Shown: in pieces, positions 19,618-29,711 of the stretch | Position numbering within the stretch: the stretch's first letter is position 1 | How the letters are laid out: each line of letters begins with the position of its first letter | DNA from: Thiomonas intermedia | GTDB taxonomy: Bacteria; Pseudomonadota; Gammaproteobacteria; Burkholderiales; Burkholderiaceae_C | NCBI RefSeq assembly: GCF_002028405.1 | Contig: NZ_CP020046.1 | Span: 2,790,001 to 2,854,000, forward strand | Reading direction: 5' to 3' | DNA: 64,000 nucleotides | Translations under genes and position numbers: made by a program | Notes under the pieces: model-generated | The model's database searches: none | Seen by the model: the letters and a program-made list of their open reading frames with translations, nothing else | Told to the model about the DNA's origin: nothing

Positions 19618-20763
19618 TCAGCTCAGCAGCAGGCGGTCGGTGTCGCTCAGCGGAGCGGGCGCGGGAGTCTCGGCAGTCCGAGCAGCATCGCCTGGGCGCT
19701 GCACCGACGGGGCGTCGGAGATCACCGGCTCTTTGCGATCTTGCAGCGGGGTCTGCCAGACGCGGACCACCGGGCGCAGCCTGGGCGCAACCTGTCGCGT
19801 GCCCAGGGGTTCAAGGGCTTCGCCGATGCGGTCGAATTGCCGCAGGGTCCATTCCAGCTCGGCGGCGTAGGGCCGCCACAGCGTGGGGCTGGCGCCTTCG
19901 GCCATGAGGTTTTGCAGCACCTCGCGTGCGTCCTGCGTCTTTCCGGCGGCCAGCGACAGTCGGAGAAACATCATCTGCAGGCCCGTATCCTGGGGCAGCG
20001 CCTGCCGGGCGATGCGGCAGTAGTGCAGCGCCTGCTCCAGAGCGAAGTCGCGCAGATCGCCCTGCGCCAGACCCTGATAGATGAATTCCATCTGCAACTC
20101 GGCCACGCGCTGCGCGGCACGGGCGAGCGCCGGACCGCTCGCGGTGGTGTGACGCACGGTTTCGACTTCGCGCAGCGCGTCCTGCAGGCTGTCGGTGAGC
20201 CGCTGCTCCCAGGTGTTGCTGATGCCATAGGCCAGCAGACGGATCTCTTCGTCGGGATCGGACAGCAGCTTGCGCAGCACCGGCAGCGTCATGCGGGGCG
20301 ACATCTCGCGCAGCGCGAGCACGGCGCGGATGCGCTGCGACTGGGGCTGGCTCTGGTCGCGGGCGATGCGGGCGGTCTGGCCCGCGGGCAGGTCGCGGCG
20401 CTGATCGTCGTCGATATGCGAGACCGGAAAAACCTGCAGTGTGGGCGCCTCGCGCAGGTGGTCGGTGGCCTTGTGGCGCATGGGCAGCCATTGCGCCAGG
20501 CGTGCGGCGATCAGCAGGCCGAAGACGCCCAAGACGGGAAAGAAAAAGGCCAGCAGGGTCAGGAGGGTGAGTGACAGCCGCCGTGGTTTGCGAAGGTCGG
20601 CAGGCAGCAGGGTCCACAGCAGCAGGCCGACCAGGATGGCCGCTGCGCCATGCACCAGCCAGAACAACAGCAGATGCACGTCGTCGCGGCTGACCAGCAG
20701 CCAGGCGGCCATCGATTCGAGCAGAACGATGACGGAGCCGAGCTTGTAGAACAGCGGATTCAT
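19618..20763 (-). CDS. pelE: Pel inner-membrane protein PelE
   Basis: 381 residues. Two or three N-terminal membrane segments (about residues 8-28, 31-51 and 64-86), then a soluble region of helical repeats (TPR/HEAT-like: PVLRKLLSDPDEEIRLLAYG, ALHYCRIARQALPQDTGLQM). PelE is part of the PelDEFG synthase complex. The ATG at 20763 overlaps the pelD stop by 4 bases, which fixes the start; the upstream open frame is inside pelD. Tail is rich in Pro/Ala and less conserved. Confidence 0.9.
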   Translation of the reverse strand: MNPLFYKLGSVIVLLESMAAWLLVSRDDVHLLLFWLVHGAAAILVGLLLWTLLPADLRKPRRLSLTLLTLLAFFFPVLGVFGLLIAARLAQWLPMRHKATDHLREAPTLQVFPVSHIDDDQRRDLPAGQTARIARDQSQPQSQRIRAVLALREMSPRMTLPVLRKLLSDPDEEIRLLAYGISNTWEQRLTDSLQDALREVETVRHTTASGPALARAAQRVAELQMEFIYQGLAQGDLRDFALEQALHYCRIARQALPQDTGLQMMFLRLSLAAGKTQDAREVLQNLMAEGASPTLWRPYAAELEWTLRQFDRIGEALEPLGTRQVAPRLRPVVRVWQTPLQDRKEPVISDAPSVQRPGDAARTAETPAPAPLSDTDRLLLS

Positions 20764-22253
20764 GGACGTTCGGCGGTGCGCTGTGCGGCGGATTTGTCTG
20801 GGGTCGCGTTGGCGAGCAGACGGCGCAGCTCCAGAAAGCCGGCGGCACCCGCGACTTCGAGAAAGTCCAGGTCGAAGGCCTGATCGGGTCGCTGATTGCT
20901 GCGGCCGAGAATCTGCCCCAGCAGGGTCACCATGTCGCGGCGATAGTTCGCCAGACCGGCCGAGCTCAACAGGGGGAGCAGTACGACCAGGGCGGGCTTG
21001 CCGCCTCGGCCTTTGAGCGTCCAGGTCGAGCTTTCCACCGGCTGCAGGCCGGCGAATTCGGCCAGCACGTCGTCGCTGACCCGGCCCTGGCCGCTCCACA
21101 CGGCGCAATAACTGTGCAGCTTGAAGTTCTGACCAAGCTCGCTGAGCTGGGCCCACTCCTGCTGCAGGCTGATGGGCGCCTGGACCCAGGCCGAGCGCAC
21201 GTCCTCGACGCTGAGTTCGAGCTGGCTGAAATCGAGGTAGGAGGCGCACAGCACCTGCAGGCGCTGCAGATTGTTTTCCTCGAACGACATGAAAGGCATG
21301 GTGTGCACGGCCAGCACGGCATCGACCTCGTCGTATTCGTCGAGCCGCAGCGGCGCGGCGAACACCCAGGGATGGCCATCGGTCCCGCCCAGACTGGCCT
21401 GGGCAATGTGGACGGACTGGTGCGTCTCCAGAATGCGGTTGATGAGCACCTCGGCGGGGTCGAGGGCGGGCAGGGTCTGGCCCAGGGACGCGGCAAGCCG
21501 CCATTGCAGCCCCTGCGGGCTGATGTCGCGCACGAAGATGCCGGCTTCGACCAGTCGGCACGACTGGCTGAGCAGTTGCAGAAAGGCGCGCGGATCGGGC
21601 AACGGGCGCGGTGCGGGCAGGCCGGGGAGGGCATCCGGCGCGGGCAAGGCCGGGCGATTGCCCTGGAACGTGAAGGTGCGGCGCAGGTCGAGCAGGGCGT
21701 CGCGCAGCGTCATGGGGCGGTCGGTGAGTTCTTGCTCCAGCGTCGAGAGAGCCTCTTTGATGACGAACAGTCGGCGCTTGGTGCGCTCCAGCCTCGCGGT
21801 GAGGTCTTTGGTGACTTCACGGTGCAGCACCTGCCGGTTGCGGAAGGCGGCGCCGAATTCGCCCAGGATCAGGGTCATCAGCATGCCGCCGAGAAAGAAC
21901 TCGGCGGGAAAGGACTCGACGGGAACCGTACCGAACAGCAAGGGGGCGAACTTCCAGAAGGCCGCGTAGAAGGCCACGCCGAACAGCCCGTAGCCGGCCC
22001 CGTAGCGCACCGCGATCAGCCAGGGGCCGAACCAGGCCCAGGGGAAACCGGCATGGGCGCTCAACGGGTCGCCGGGCCGCAGTTTCCAGCCCAGCCAAAG
22101 CACGAGCACGGGCAGCACCACGCTTTCGACCATCGCCATCAAGCGGCCCGACTGGGTGTTCGGTCGCCAGTAGCGCAGCCATTGCCAGCGCCAGCGCGTC
22201 GCCTCGCCGCGCATGCGGCGGGTGACTCGGGTGGAGAGGTTGTCGAGTTTCAT
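20760..22253 (-). CDS. pelD: c-di-GMP receptor PelD
   Basis: 497 residues. About four N-terminal membrane segments (between residues 40 and 135), a coiled-coil-like stretch, a GAF domain and a C-terminal degenerate GGDEF domain. In Pseudomonas PelD the c-di-GMP inhibitory-type site is an RxxD motif; the RVSD tetrapeptide at about residues 391-394 here is the candidate equivalent. Binding of c-di-GMP is expected to switch on polymer synthesis by PelF. Overlaps pelE by 4 bases. Confidence 0.93.
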   Translation of the reverse strand: MKLDNLSTRVTRRMRGEATRWRWQWLRYWRPNTQSGRLMAMVESVVLPVLVLWLGWKLRPGDPLSAHAGFPWAWFGPWLIAVRYGAGYGLFGVAFYAAFWKFAPLLFGTVPVESFPAEFFLGGMLMTLILGEFGAAFRNRQVLHREVTKDLTARLERTKRRLFVIKEALSTLEQELTDRPMTLRDALLDLRRTFTFQGNRPALPAPDALPGLPAPRPLPDPRAFLQLLSQSCRLVEAGIFVRDISPQGLQWRLAASLGQTLPALDPAEVLINRILETHQSVHIAQASLGGTDGHPWVFAAPLRLDEYDEVDAVLAVHTMPFMSFEENNLQRLQVLCASYLDFSQLELSVEDVRSAWVQAPISLQQEWAQLSELGQNFKLHSYCAVWSGQGRVSDDVLAEFAGLQPVESSTWTLKGRGGKPALVVLLPLLSSAGLANYRRDMVTLLGQILGRSNQRPDQAFDLDFLEVAGAAGFLELRRLLANATPDKSAAQRTAERP

Positions 22254-22274
22254 GCGGTGATTCGCGCGTCCGAT

Positions 22275-22847
22275 TCAGGGCTTGGCCGCGACGCCGGCGG
22301 TCGGTGCGCTCACGCGGATGCCGCGCAGCAACGATTCGATCTGCGATTGTCCGACGGCGGCCAGCGCCTGATAGCCCCAGCCGGAGCGGCCGCCGCTGGC
22401 GCTCCAGATCACCTGTCCGCTGGACACGTCGGCGACTTGCAGGGTGATGCCCACGGCGGGCTCGCTGTCGACCCCTGTCTTGTAGCGCCACTCGGTGACC
22501 GTGCCCGACAGCGCGTAGCGGGCGCCTTGCTGCCTGGCCCAGGCCAAGGTCTGTGCGGAGGTCACGGCGGGCTCGGCCTCAAGAGGGTTGTCGCCCGCCT
22601 TCTGCGGATAGACCACCACCTCGCGCAGCCCTTTTTGCTGCAACAACGAGACGGTGATGGCCTGCGCCCTGCGCTCGACCAGCGGAACGTCGGTGGCATT
22701 GCTCAGGGGCAGTACGGCGAACCTCGCGTCCGCAGGGACGGTGAGCGACTGTCCGGGCAGCGCAGTCACGGCGCAGCCGGCGAGCAGCAGTGCAGCGGCA
22801 CCTGCAACGCCGAGCGCGGCGCGGCGCGTGGGGGAGGATGGGGTCAT
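22275..22847 (-). CDS. pelC: Pel outer-membrane lipoprotein PelC
   Basis: 190 residues. Signal peptide with lipobox LLAGC (Cys at about residue 25), then a compact alpha/beta domain with FAVLPLSNATDVP and ALSGTVTEW that matches PelC. PelC forms a dodecameric ring under the PelB channel. Start at 22847, where GGAGAG precedes the ATG; the ATGs further upstream lack a better site. 21 bases before pelD. Confidence 0.9.
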   Translation of the reverse strand: MTPSSPTRRAALGVAGAAALLLAGCAVTALPGQSLTVPADARFAVLPLSNATDVPLVERRAQAITVSLLQQKGLREVVVYPQKAGDNPLEAEPAVTSAQTLAWARQQGARYALSGTVTEWRYKTGVDSEPAVGITLQVADVSSGQVIWSASGGRSGWGYQALAAVGQSQIESLLRGIRVSAPTAGVAAKP

Positions 22848-22884
22848 GGAACTCTCCTGCTTCATCATGGTGATAAGAACGCGG

Positions 22885-25800
22885 TCATCGACCGAACCAC
22901 AAACGGTACTGCAGTTGCCACTGCCGGTTCAGGCCCGAGGTGTTTTGCTGCCGCTGGTAACTGAAGGACAGTTCGTCGGGCCCGAACACCGGACCGTGGA
23001 TACCCAGATTCAGGTTGTTGGTCAGCCCCAACCGGCGTGATTGCAGCACATCGACCTCGGCATACGGCAGCCAGCGGCGGGTATAGGTGTCGCTATGCGC
23101 CGTATTGAACCCCAGGCCGAGACCGAGCACGTCGTCGCCCGCGGGGATGAAGAAGGCGGCGTCGGGCGCCGTACCGCCCGGCACCAGCGGCGCGTAGGCC
23201 GGTAGCGGCGGCCCTGCGTTGGCGCTGAATCGGTTGGAATAGCCCAGCAGCTTGACGCTGAGGTCGGGCTCGCCGCGGCGCAGCCAGTAGCCCAGCTCGA
23301 ACTGGGTGCTCGCGCCGTGACCAAGCGGGTCGCCCCGGCGGGTGTCGTAAGACATGACGGCGGTGCTCACATTGGCCCAGGCGCGGCCGAAGTCGCGCGA
23401 CAGGCGCAGCTCCAGCCGGTCGCGGCTGCCGGCGATCTGCAGCGGACCGGACTCGTCGGCCACGGCGTGGTGCTCGGCTTCGATCTGCAGGCCGATGTGG
23501 CCGGGAAGCTGGGTGCTGCCGCCAAGCCGCCAGCCGCCCAGCGTGCCCACGGCGGTGTTGTGCGTCAGCGCGCCGTTGATCTGGGTGCGTTCGCCCTGCC
23601 ATTGCAGGCCGAGCTGCGCATCGCTCCAGGTGCTGGGCACGCCGGTGAGGGCCGCGGCATCGTTGCTGTGCATCGACTGGCGGCTGGCCTGGGCCTGCAG
23701 GCGCAACTGCGGCCCGAGTTGCAGCGACAGCCGCATCACAGGCCCCTGGCGGACGACGTTGTCGATCTGGCGATGCTCCAGGCTCAACGTGGCGCGGTGT
23801 GCCAGCGCGAGTTGCTGCTCGGCGGTCTGGCGGGCGAGGGATTGCAGCGCTGGGTTGTCCTGGCCGCGTTCGGCGGCGTTTTCGAGTACCTGCTCGGCTT
23901 CGGCCAAGGCTTTCATGGGGCGGCCGGCCACGCGCTCGGCTTCCGGCCTGTCCTGGGGCAGCAGATGGCGCGCGGCGCCTTCGTCGAGCAGGCGGCGGGT
24001 GGTCTCGCGGTCGCCTGCGCGCAGCGCCATTTGCAGCTCGATGGACTGACGGGCGGCGGGGGTGAGCACGCGCCGCGCCAGCCACCAGCGCGCAGCCGAA
24101 CTCGTGTCCAGGCGCAGCAGCCAGTCGGCTATGGCGGCGTTGGCCTGCAGGGTCTGCTGGGCCGAGAGTGCGCCGCCGCGCAGCTTGTCGCGCAACTGGT
24201 TGAGCAGCACCTGCTGGCCCGCGCCATCGGTACGGGCGTGACTCAGGCGCAGGCGGGCGAGCAGTTCGCCCAGCGCCTGATCGCTGGTCTTGCCGTCCGG
24301 GCTGGCGCCGGGCTGGCGTGCCTTGGCCTGCAGCAGCGCCCACGACTGGTTGTACGCAGCCTGCGCGAGCCGGTTCTCGCCAGCCTGATCGAGCAGGTCG
24401 CCGTAGTTGAGCAGCCAGAGCGCATCGTGCTTTTTGCGCGGATAGATGCGCTGGCTGTAGCGCACGGCGGCGCGGGTGTCGCCCAGGGACTGCGCCGCGG
24501 CGGAGAGCACGTCGAGGCCGTCGGGCAGGCTCTGCAGGCTGCGGCTGTAGCGGGCGCTGTCTTCCCGCAGGGCGCCGAGTTGGTTCGCGTCGATCAACAT
24601 CCAGAGCAGGGCGATCTGGTTGTCGGTGTTGCCGGGCGCCAGGCGCAGCGCCTGGCGCAGATCGGCCAGCGCCAGGTCGGTACGGCCCAGCGCCCGCCAG
24701 ACCTGGGCACGGGCGGCGTACATCTCGGGCTGCTGGCGCAGGGGCGCGCCCGCTTCGCTGTCGAGCACCACGCGCTGCCACGCCTCGATGCCTTGCGCGC
24801 TGGGCTGGCGCACCAGCGATTGCAGCCACAGCAGGGCCAGGGCCTGCGAGGGCGCCTTGGCCCAGGCTTGCGGCAGCAGACGCAGCGCCGCGGCATCACC
24901 CTCGGATTGCTGCGTGAGGATGATGAAGCGTTGCAGCTGGTAGGGCTTGATGCTGTCGCGCAGCGCGGGCGTCTGCCAGATGCTGCCGTAAGCGGCGCGG
25001 GCGCTGGCGGGCTCACCCATGTCCCAGGCGATGTCGCCCAGCAGCCCCTGGTGGGCGGTGCGCAATTCGTGATCGCTGCACGGCGGCACGAAGGCGGTGG
25101 GGGTGCCCTCGGTGGGGCGGGCGGTGGTGGGGGCGTCGATGCAGGTCGCATCGCCCGGCAGGTGCTGGGTGGCTTCGAGCACCTGGCGCGCCTGCTCGAA
25201 CTGGCCGCTTTGGAGCAGGGCGATGGCGTAGTCGATGCTGCCGCGCAGGTCGAGCGAGCCGCGCTTGAGCGCTTCGGCATAAGTCGCCAGCGAAGCCTCG
25301 ACCTCGCCCATATTGCCCAGCAGCCAGGCCAGCGGCGTGAGCACCTTGGGCTCCTTGACCGCGGCTTTGCGCAGGATGTCTACGGCTTGCTGCGGATGAC
25401 CGCGGATTTCCAGCGCCTGAGCGTATTGCAGCCACTCGTCGGCCGTGAGGGTGGTGTGCGCGGCGCGCTGGGCCCAGTAGGCATCCAGGCCACTGCTGGA
25501 ATGCAGCGCCAGGGCGAGGCGCCGCAGCTCGTCGAGGGCGTGCTGCGTGAACTGGGCGCGCAGCAGGGCGATCCACTGCTGCATGGCTGCGTCGGGCTGG
25601 CCGCTCCATTCCAGCACCTGGGCGCGACGCTGGGCCCAGGCGCGGTTGCCGGGCTGGGCCGCGAGCGCGGCGTCGGCGAGATGCACGGCTTCCCGTAGAT
25701 GACCATTGGACAGAAGCACTTGCCAGGCCAGCTCGCGCTGCTCCGGGGTCAGGGCCTGGCCCAGCTTGGCGGCGGGCTGATCGAGTGCTGCGGCCTGCCG

Positions 25801-26643
25801 CAACCAGAGATCGGCCTCGGTGGGCTGGTTGGCCCCCAGCGCCAGGCGCACCATATACCAGGCCATGGCGGGTTGCACCGGGCCCTTGCCCAGGGCGGCC
25901 GCGGTCTGCCGGTAGGCCAGGCGGGGATCGCCCGAGGCGAGCAGGGCGCGGGATGCCGCCTCGATCAGATGCTGGCGTTCGGCCTCGGTCACCCGCCCCT
26001 TGGCCGAGTCGAACAAGACCTGCGCGGCGAGCGCCTCGGCATGTACGCCCACGAGCAGCTGCGCCGCCTGCTGCGCCGCAACGGGGGGCAAGGGCAGGAA
26101 GCGGCGGACTTCGCCCGCCAGGCGCTGCACGTCCTGGGGTCTGTCCAAGCCTTGCAGCAGCACCAGGGTATCGCGCCAATCGTTGAAATGGGCTGGCCGC
26201 GCATGCTGCAGCAGGCCGATGAGTTCCTCGCGAGCCTTCGCCGCCTGGGTGTCCTGGCCCTGGGCACGGGCATCGAACCAGCGGGTCTTCCAGATCTGCA
26301 GCCGCAGGGCGTCGGCCTGCGGGGTTTGCACCGAACGCAAGGTGTCGAGCGCTAGCTGCGTCTTGCCGATGTGCACGTAGCGCTGGGCCAGCATGAGGCG
26401 GTAGTCGATGTCGCCGCCGCGGAGATCGATCAGATGGCGCAGATAGTCGATGGCCAGCCCGTCGTCGGCACTGCTGCCGAGCAATTGCATCAGACGCTGG
26501 CCGGGGTAGACCAGCGCCAGAGTCCCGGCACACAGCAATCCGAGCCCCAGCAGGGTCCCGCGCGGAAAGAGGCGGCTGCGCTGCGGATCATCGGGAGAGA
26601 TGTGCAGCGGATCGCGTCGGGCGGGGCGGGGTTTTTCCAGCAT
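22885..26643 (-). CDS. pelB: Pel outer-membrane export protein PelB
   Basis: 1252 residues. N-terminal membrane anchor (about residues 26-46), a long array of TPR-like helical repeats (roughly 70-900), and a C-terminal beta-barrel with alternating polar/hydrophobic strands ending in Arg (WQLQYRLWFGR). PelB carries Pel polymer across the periplasm and outer membrane with PelC. Somewhat longer than the Pseudomonas protein (about 1190). Starts 16 bases after pelA. Confidence 0.93.
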   Translation of the reverse strand: MLEKPRPARRDPLHISPDDPQRSRLFPRGTLLGLGLLCAGTLALVYPGQRLMQLLGSSADDGLAIDYLRHLIDLRGGDIDYRLMLAQRYVHIGKTQLALDTLRSVQTPQADALRLQIWKTRWFDARAQGQDTQAAKAREELIGLLQHARPAHFNDWRDTLVLLQGLDRPQDVQRLAGEVRRFLPLPPVAAQQAAQLLVGVHAEALAAQVLFDSAKGRVTEAERQHLIEAASRALLASGDPRLAYRQTAAALGKGPVQPAMAWYMVRLALGANQPTEADLWLRQAAALDQPAAKLGQALTPEQRELAWQVLLSNGHLREAVHLADAALAAQPGNRAWAQRRAQVLEWSGQPDAAMQQWIALLRAQFTQHALDELRRLALALHSSSGLDAYWAQRAAHTTLTADEWLQYAQALEIRGHPQQAVDILRKAAVKEPKVLTPLAWLLGNMGEVEASLATYAEALKRGSLDLRGSIDYAIALLQSGQFEQARQVLEATQHLPGDATCIDAPTTARPTEGTPTAFVPPCSDHELRTAHQGLLGDIAWDMGEPASARAAYGSIWQTPALRDSIKPYQLQRFIILTQQSEGDAAALRLLPQAWAKAPSQALALLWLQSLVRQPSAQGIEAWQRVVLDSEAGAPLRQQPEMYAARAQVWRALGRTDLALADLRQALRLAPGNTDNQIALLWMLIDANQLGALREDSARYSRSLQSLPDGLDVLSAAAQSLGDTRAAVRYSQRIYPRKKHDALWLLNYGDLLDQAGENRLAQAAYNQSWALLQAKARQPGASPDGKTSDQALGELLARLRLSHARTDGAGQQVLLNQLRDKLRGGALSAQQTLQANAAIADWLLRLDTSSAARWWLARRVLTPAARQSIELQMALRAGDRETTRRLLDEGAARHLLPQDRPEAERVAGRPMKALAEAEQVLENAAERGQDNPALQSLARQTAEQQLALAHRATLSLEHRQIDNVVRQGPVMRLSLQLGPQLRLQAQASRQSMHSNDAAALTGVPSTWSDAQLGLQWQGERTQINGALTHNTAVGTLGGWRLGGSTQLPGHIGLQIEAEHHAVADESGPLQIAGSRDRLELRLSRDFGRAWANVSTAVMSYDTRRGDPLGHGASTQFELGYWLRRGEPDLSVKLLGYSNRFSANAGPPLPAYAPLVPGGTAPDAAFFIPAGDDVLGLGLGFNTAHSDTYTRRWLPYAEVDVLQSRRLGLTNNLNLGIHGPVFGPDELSFSYQRQQNTSGLNRQWQLQYRLWFGR

Positions 26644-26659
26644 CGAGCGTGATTGTCGG

Positions 26660-29551
26660 TCAGGCCCGCTTCAGGGCGAGATCCGTTGTGGTGCCGGGGC
26701 TACTGATGCGCACGCCCGAGGACGTCTTTTCGACGCTCGCGCCTTGAGCCGCCTGCACGCCCCAGCCGGGCGGCAGCGCGAAGTCGGCCTCGACCGGCAG
26801 GTGACCGCGCAGACTGATCTGCACGCTGGCGTCTTTCTGCACGATCCAGCGCGTGATGTCGGCATTGGCCTCGATCAGCCGTGGCGCTGGCTGGCCCGCG
26901 GGCGATGCCTGCAGAATGGCCTGCTGCGCCGTCGCATGAACGTAGCGTTGCTGCCCATGTTCGTTCCAGCCGGCGATGTTCTGGCAATTCGCCAGCGCCG
27001 GAAGGCTGGCTGCCTGGGGCTGGGTCCACTGCCGCATCTCCGGCCCGGCGCGCAGCCGCCAGCCGCCGGCCAGGCGTCGCGCGACGGTGGCCTGGCGCCA
27101 GTCGTTGACGCTGCGGAAATACTGGTGGCCGAAGATGGCGTGCGTCGGCTGTTTGAGCACCCATTGGTACACCGTATGCAGGCTCTTGGCACCGGCTGCC
27201 TTGGTCACGATGTACGGGTGGAAGTAGAGGTCGATCGGCTTGATGCGGCGCGGAAGATCGGTGAGCTGATAGCTCTCGATCACGCGCTCGAAGCCGAAGT
27301 AGGGGCCTTTCCAGTTGTGCGTGAAATCTTCCTCGTTCGACTGCGCGGCATATACCTGGAAATACTTGCCCTTGGGAATGCCCATGGGCCAGATGTTCGA
27401 GAGGGTGGGCTGAGACTTGGTGATGGGCGCGCCGCCGCCGTTGATATTGCCCAGGCCGTTCTCGTAGGCCATGGCCACGGCTTCATCGGGCGGATTGCAG
27501 TCGCCGGGCCAGAGCACCATATTGCATTTCTTGCCGGGCGGCGCGAGCTTCTGGTCGATGTAATCGGCCGCGCCGGTGATGTTGCTCGCCGTGCTGAAGG
27601 TGTAGTTGGGCAGGGGCAGGTAGTAGCCGTAGGGATAGTCCTTGCTGGGCTTGCCCAGGCTGTGCGTGCGGCTGGCCTCCACCCAGTTGAAGGGGTGCGA
27701 CCAGGTATGACTGCCGACTTCGATCCAGGGCAGGGCGTACATGCGCCGGGCCCATTTCTGCGAGAGATCGGCCGTCTTGGGGTAGAGGCCCTCATGGCTG
27801 ATCTCGCCGATGATGACCGAGGCCAGCGTGGGCACCTTGTACTTTTCGAGAAACTCGGTGATCAGCACTTGGCAGGCCAGTGGCGAGCCGGGCTGATCGC
27901 TGGCGTTCGGCCAGCCGTCGCCGTCGAAGTGCACGAAGAAGACGCGGCGCCCGGTCCGGGTCGTGACGTCGGGCATGGGGTCATGGCCCAGGCGCAGCGC
28001 GGCGCGGAAGAAGGCAATGGGCTCGATCGACCAGCGCGTGCCGGTATTGCCCGGCAGATTGAACACGCCGAACGCGCCCAACGCATAGCCGCCCCAGGGG
28101 GTGATGGCGGCGCCGACCATGGCGCGGCCGTCGGCACCGGTGGCCGTGAGCCAGGGGTGCGCGCCCGTCCCGGCATCGATGGGCACGGTGTCCAGCGGAT
28201 TGATCAGCGGAATGACTTCGCCGTTGGGCGAGCCCGGCCCGCGCTGCACGCGGATCGGGCCGGGCAGGGCGGACTGGCCCACCGTGGTGACGCCGAGTTC
28301 GGGCAGGACGTCGGCATCTGCCGAGCCCATGACGACCACCGGCACTTGTTCGGCGACCGCGCGCTTGAGCAGAGTGCGAATGTCGGCGGGCACCTCGGAC
28401 TGGTCGGGATACAGCACGAGCGCCGCATAGCGTCCGGCCAGAGGTTCGCTCACGGCGGGCGCGCCGATATAGCGGTACTCGGGCACCAGGCCGAGGTACT
28501 CCAGCGGCATGGCGCCATAGATGTGGGCGCTCTGCGCCTGCAGTTCCGGGCTGTCGCCCTCCTTGCAGGAATGCAGCAGCAGCACACGGCGCGGCACCAG
28601 TTCCACCGTGCCCACGCCCAGGCTTTCCAGCGTGGGGTCGGCCACCCAGGGGATGAGGCCCTGTGCCGCGATGTTCTGCGCCGTCTGGCGCGCGAGCGCG
28701 CGGTCTTGCGGCGCACAGTAATCGATGGCGATGCCCGGCAGCTTGAACTTGCCGCGCATGTCGGCAAAGCGCGCCAGCAGCCATTCGCGGTCAGAGGCCG
28801 ACACCTCGACATAAGCGTTTTCGCCCTGGTTCCAGCCGCGGTAGACCGATTCGGCCGCCACCGCGAGGACGTTCGGCGCCAGCGTCGCGTCGACCAGCTC
28901 GAAGCCGCGGTTGAGCATCAGACGGATGCCCGGAAACGCGGCGATCAGACCACGCAGCGTTTCCGCCAGGGCCTGGGCCTGCCGCGCCTGCTCGGCAGGC
29001 GTCTTGGCCAGCAGCTGATAGGAATCGAGGGTGTCGAGGAAAAAGGCGCGGAAGCCGGCGTCCCACAGCGGCTTGACGATGCGCTCGCGCAGGAATCGGG
29101 GCCAGCCCGCCGCGGTCTGATCGACCACCCGTGAGCCCCAGGCCGCGTTCGATGCGGGCAGCCAGGCCTTGGGCACGTCGGCGAAATAGGGCCGATCCGG
29201 GGTGACTTCGCCCACCGACACATAGGCCAGCGCGAGGGTGTCGGGACCGAGGGTGGCGACGATGCGGGGATCTTGCGCCAGGGCGTGCGCGGGTTCGAGC
29301 ACCACCCAGTCGAAGGCGCGCAGGTCGTCCACCGGAATGCGCGCGCCGTAGTAAAAAGCGACGGCAGGCTGATCGGCGGCTTGCGGATCGCCGCCGAGAC
29401 AATCGGGACATTGCCCGCAGGTACAGGTCTGGGCCAGCGCCTTGCCCACACCGGCACTCAGCAAACCCAGCCCCAGAAGGCCTCGGCGCCCCAGGGTGTT
29501 GGCCAGGAGGCGGCTTTGCGCGAAGGACTGAAGAAAATGGCGGCGTTGCAT
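26660..29551 (-). CDS. pelA: Pel polysaccharide hydrolase/deacetylase PelA
   Basis: 963 residues. N-terminal signal with RRHFLQ, resembling a Tat motif, then a cysteine cluster CTCGQCPDC just after the cleavage region. Residues about 50-320 are the glycoside hydrolase domain (YVSVGEV, FLDTLDSY, AAESVYRG). The C-terminal half holds a polysaccharide deacetylase with FDGDGWPN and SHTWSHPFNW metal motifs. It partly de-N-acetylates Pel in the periplasm. First gene of the operon; start at 29551, the frame upstream being non-coding. Confidence 0.94.
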   Translation of the reverse strand: MQRRHFLQSFAQSRLLANTLGRRGLLGLGLLSAGVGKALAQTCTCGQCPDCLGGDPQAADQPAVAFYYGARIPVDDLRAFDWVVLEPAHALAQDPRIVATLGPDTLALAYVSVGEVTPDRPYFADVPKAWLPASNAAWGSRVVDQTAAGWPRFLRERIVKPLWDAGFRAFFLDTLDSYQLLAKTPAEQARQAQALAETLRGLIAAFPGIRLMLNRGFELVDATLAPNVLAVAAESVYRGWNQGENAYVEVSASDREWLLARFADMRGKFKLPGIAIDYCAPQDRALARQTAQNIAAQGLIPWVADPTLESLGVGTVELVPRRVLLLHSCKEGDSPELQAQSAHIYGAMPLEYLGLVPEYRYIGAPAVSEPLAGRYAALVLYPDQSEVPADIRTLLKRAVAEQVPVVVMGSADADVLPELGVTTVGQSALPGPIRVQRGPGSPNGEVIPLINPLDTVPIDAGTGAHPWLTATGADGRAMVGAAITPWGGYALGAFGVFNLPGNTGTRWSIEPIAFFRAALRLGHDPMPDVTTRTGRRVFFVHFDGDGWPNASDQPGSPLACQVLITEFLEKYKVPTLASVIIGEISHEGLYPKTADLSQKWARRMYALPWIEVGSHTWSHPFNWVEASRTHSLGKPSKDYPYGYYLPLPNYTFSTASNITGAADYIDQKLAPPGKKCNMVLWPGDCNPPDEAVAMAYENGLGNINGGGAPITKSQPTLSNIWPMGIPKGKYFQVYAAQSNEEDFTHNWKGPYFGFERVIESYQLTDLPRRIKPIDLYFHPYIVTKAAGAKSLHTVYQWVLKQPTHAIFGHQYFRSVNDWRQATVARRLAGGWRLRAGPEMRQWTQPQAASLPALANCQNIAGWNEHGQQRYVHATAQQAILQASPAGQPAPRLIEANADITRWIVQKDASVQISLRGHLPVEADFALPPGWGVQAAQGASVEKTSSGVRISSPGTTTDLALKRA

Positions 29552-29711
29552 GGTCGGTTTCAGGGGAAGATCAGACCGCAGGAATGTTGTGATCAATCGG
29601 ATGCAGGTGTCCGATTTTCTTCGTTTTTCGAGTGGCCGTGCCTGAAATTGCGGCGGCGTGGGAAGGGATTTGTGATTTTTTGCACACGAGCTCATCAGGG
29701 AGGACGTCTCA

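Noticed and set aside
23317-25698. 793-residue plus-strand open frame opposite pelB
   Set aside because: Shadow of pelB; Gly/Gln/Ala-rich with no motifs.
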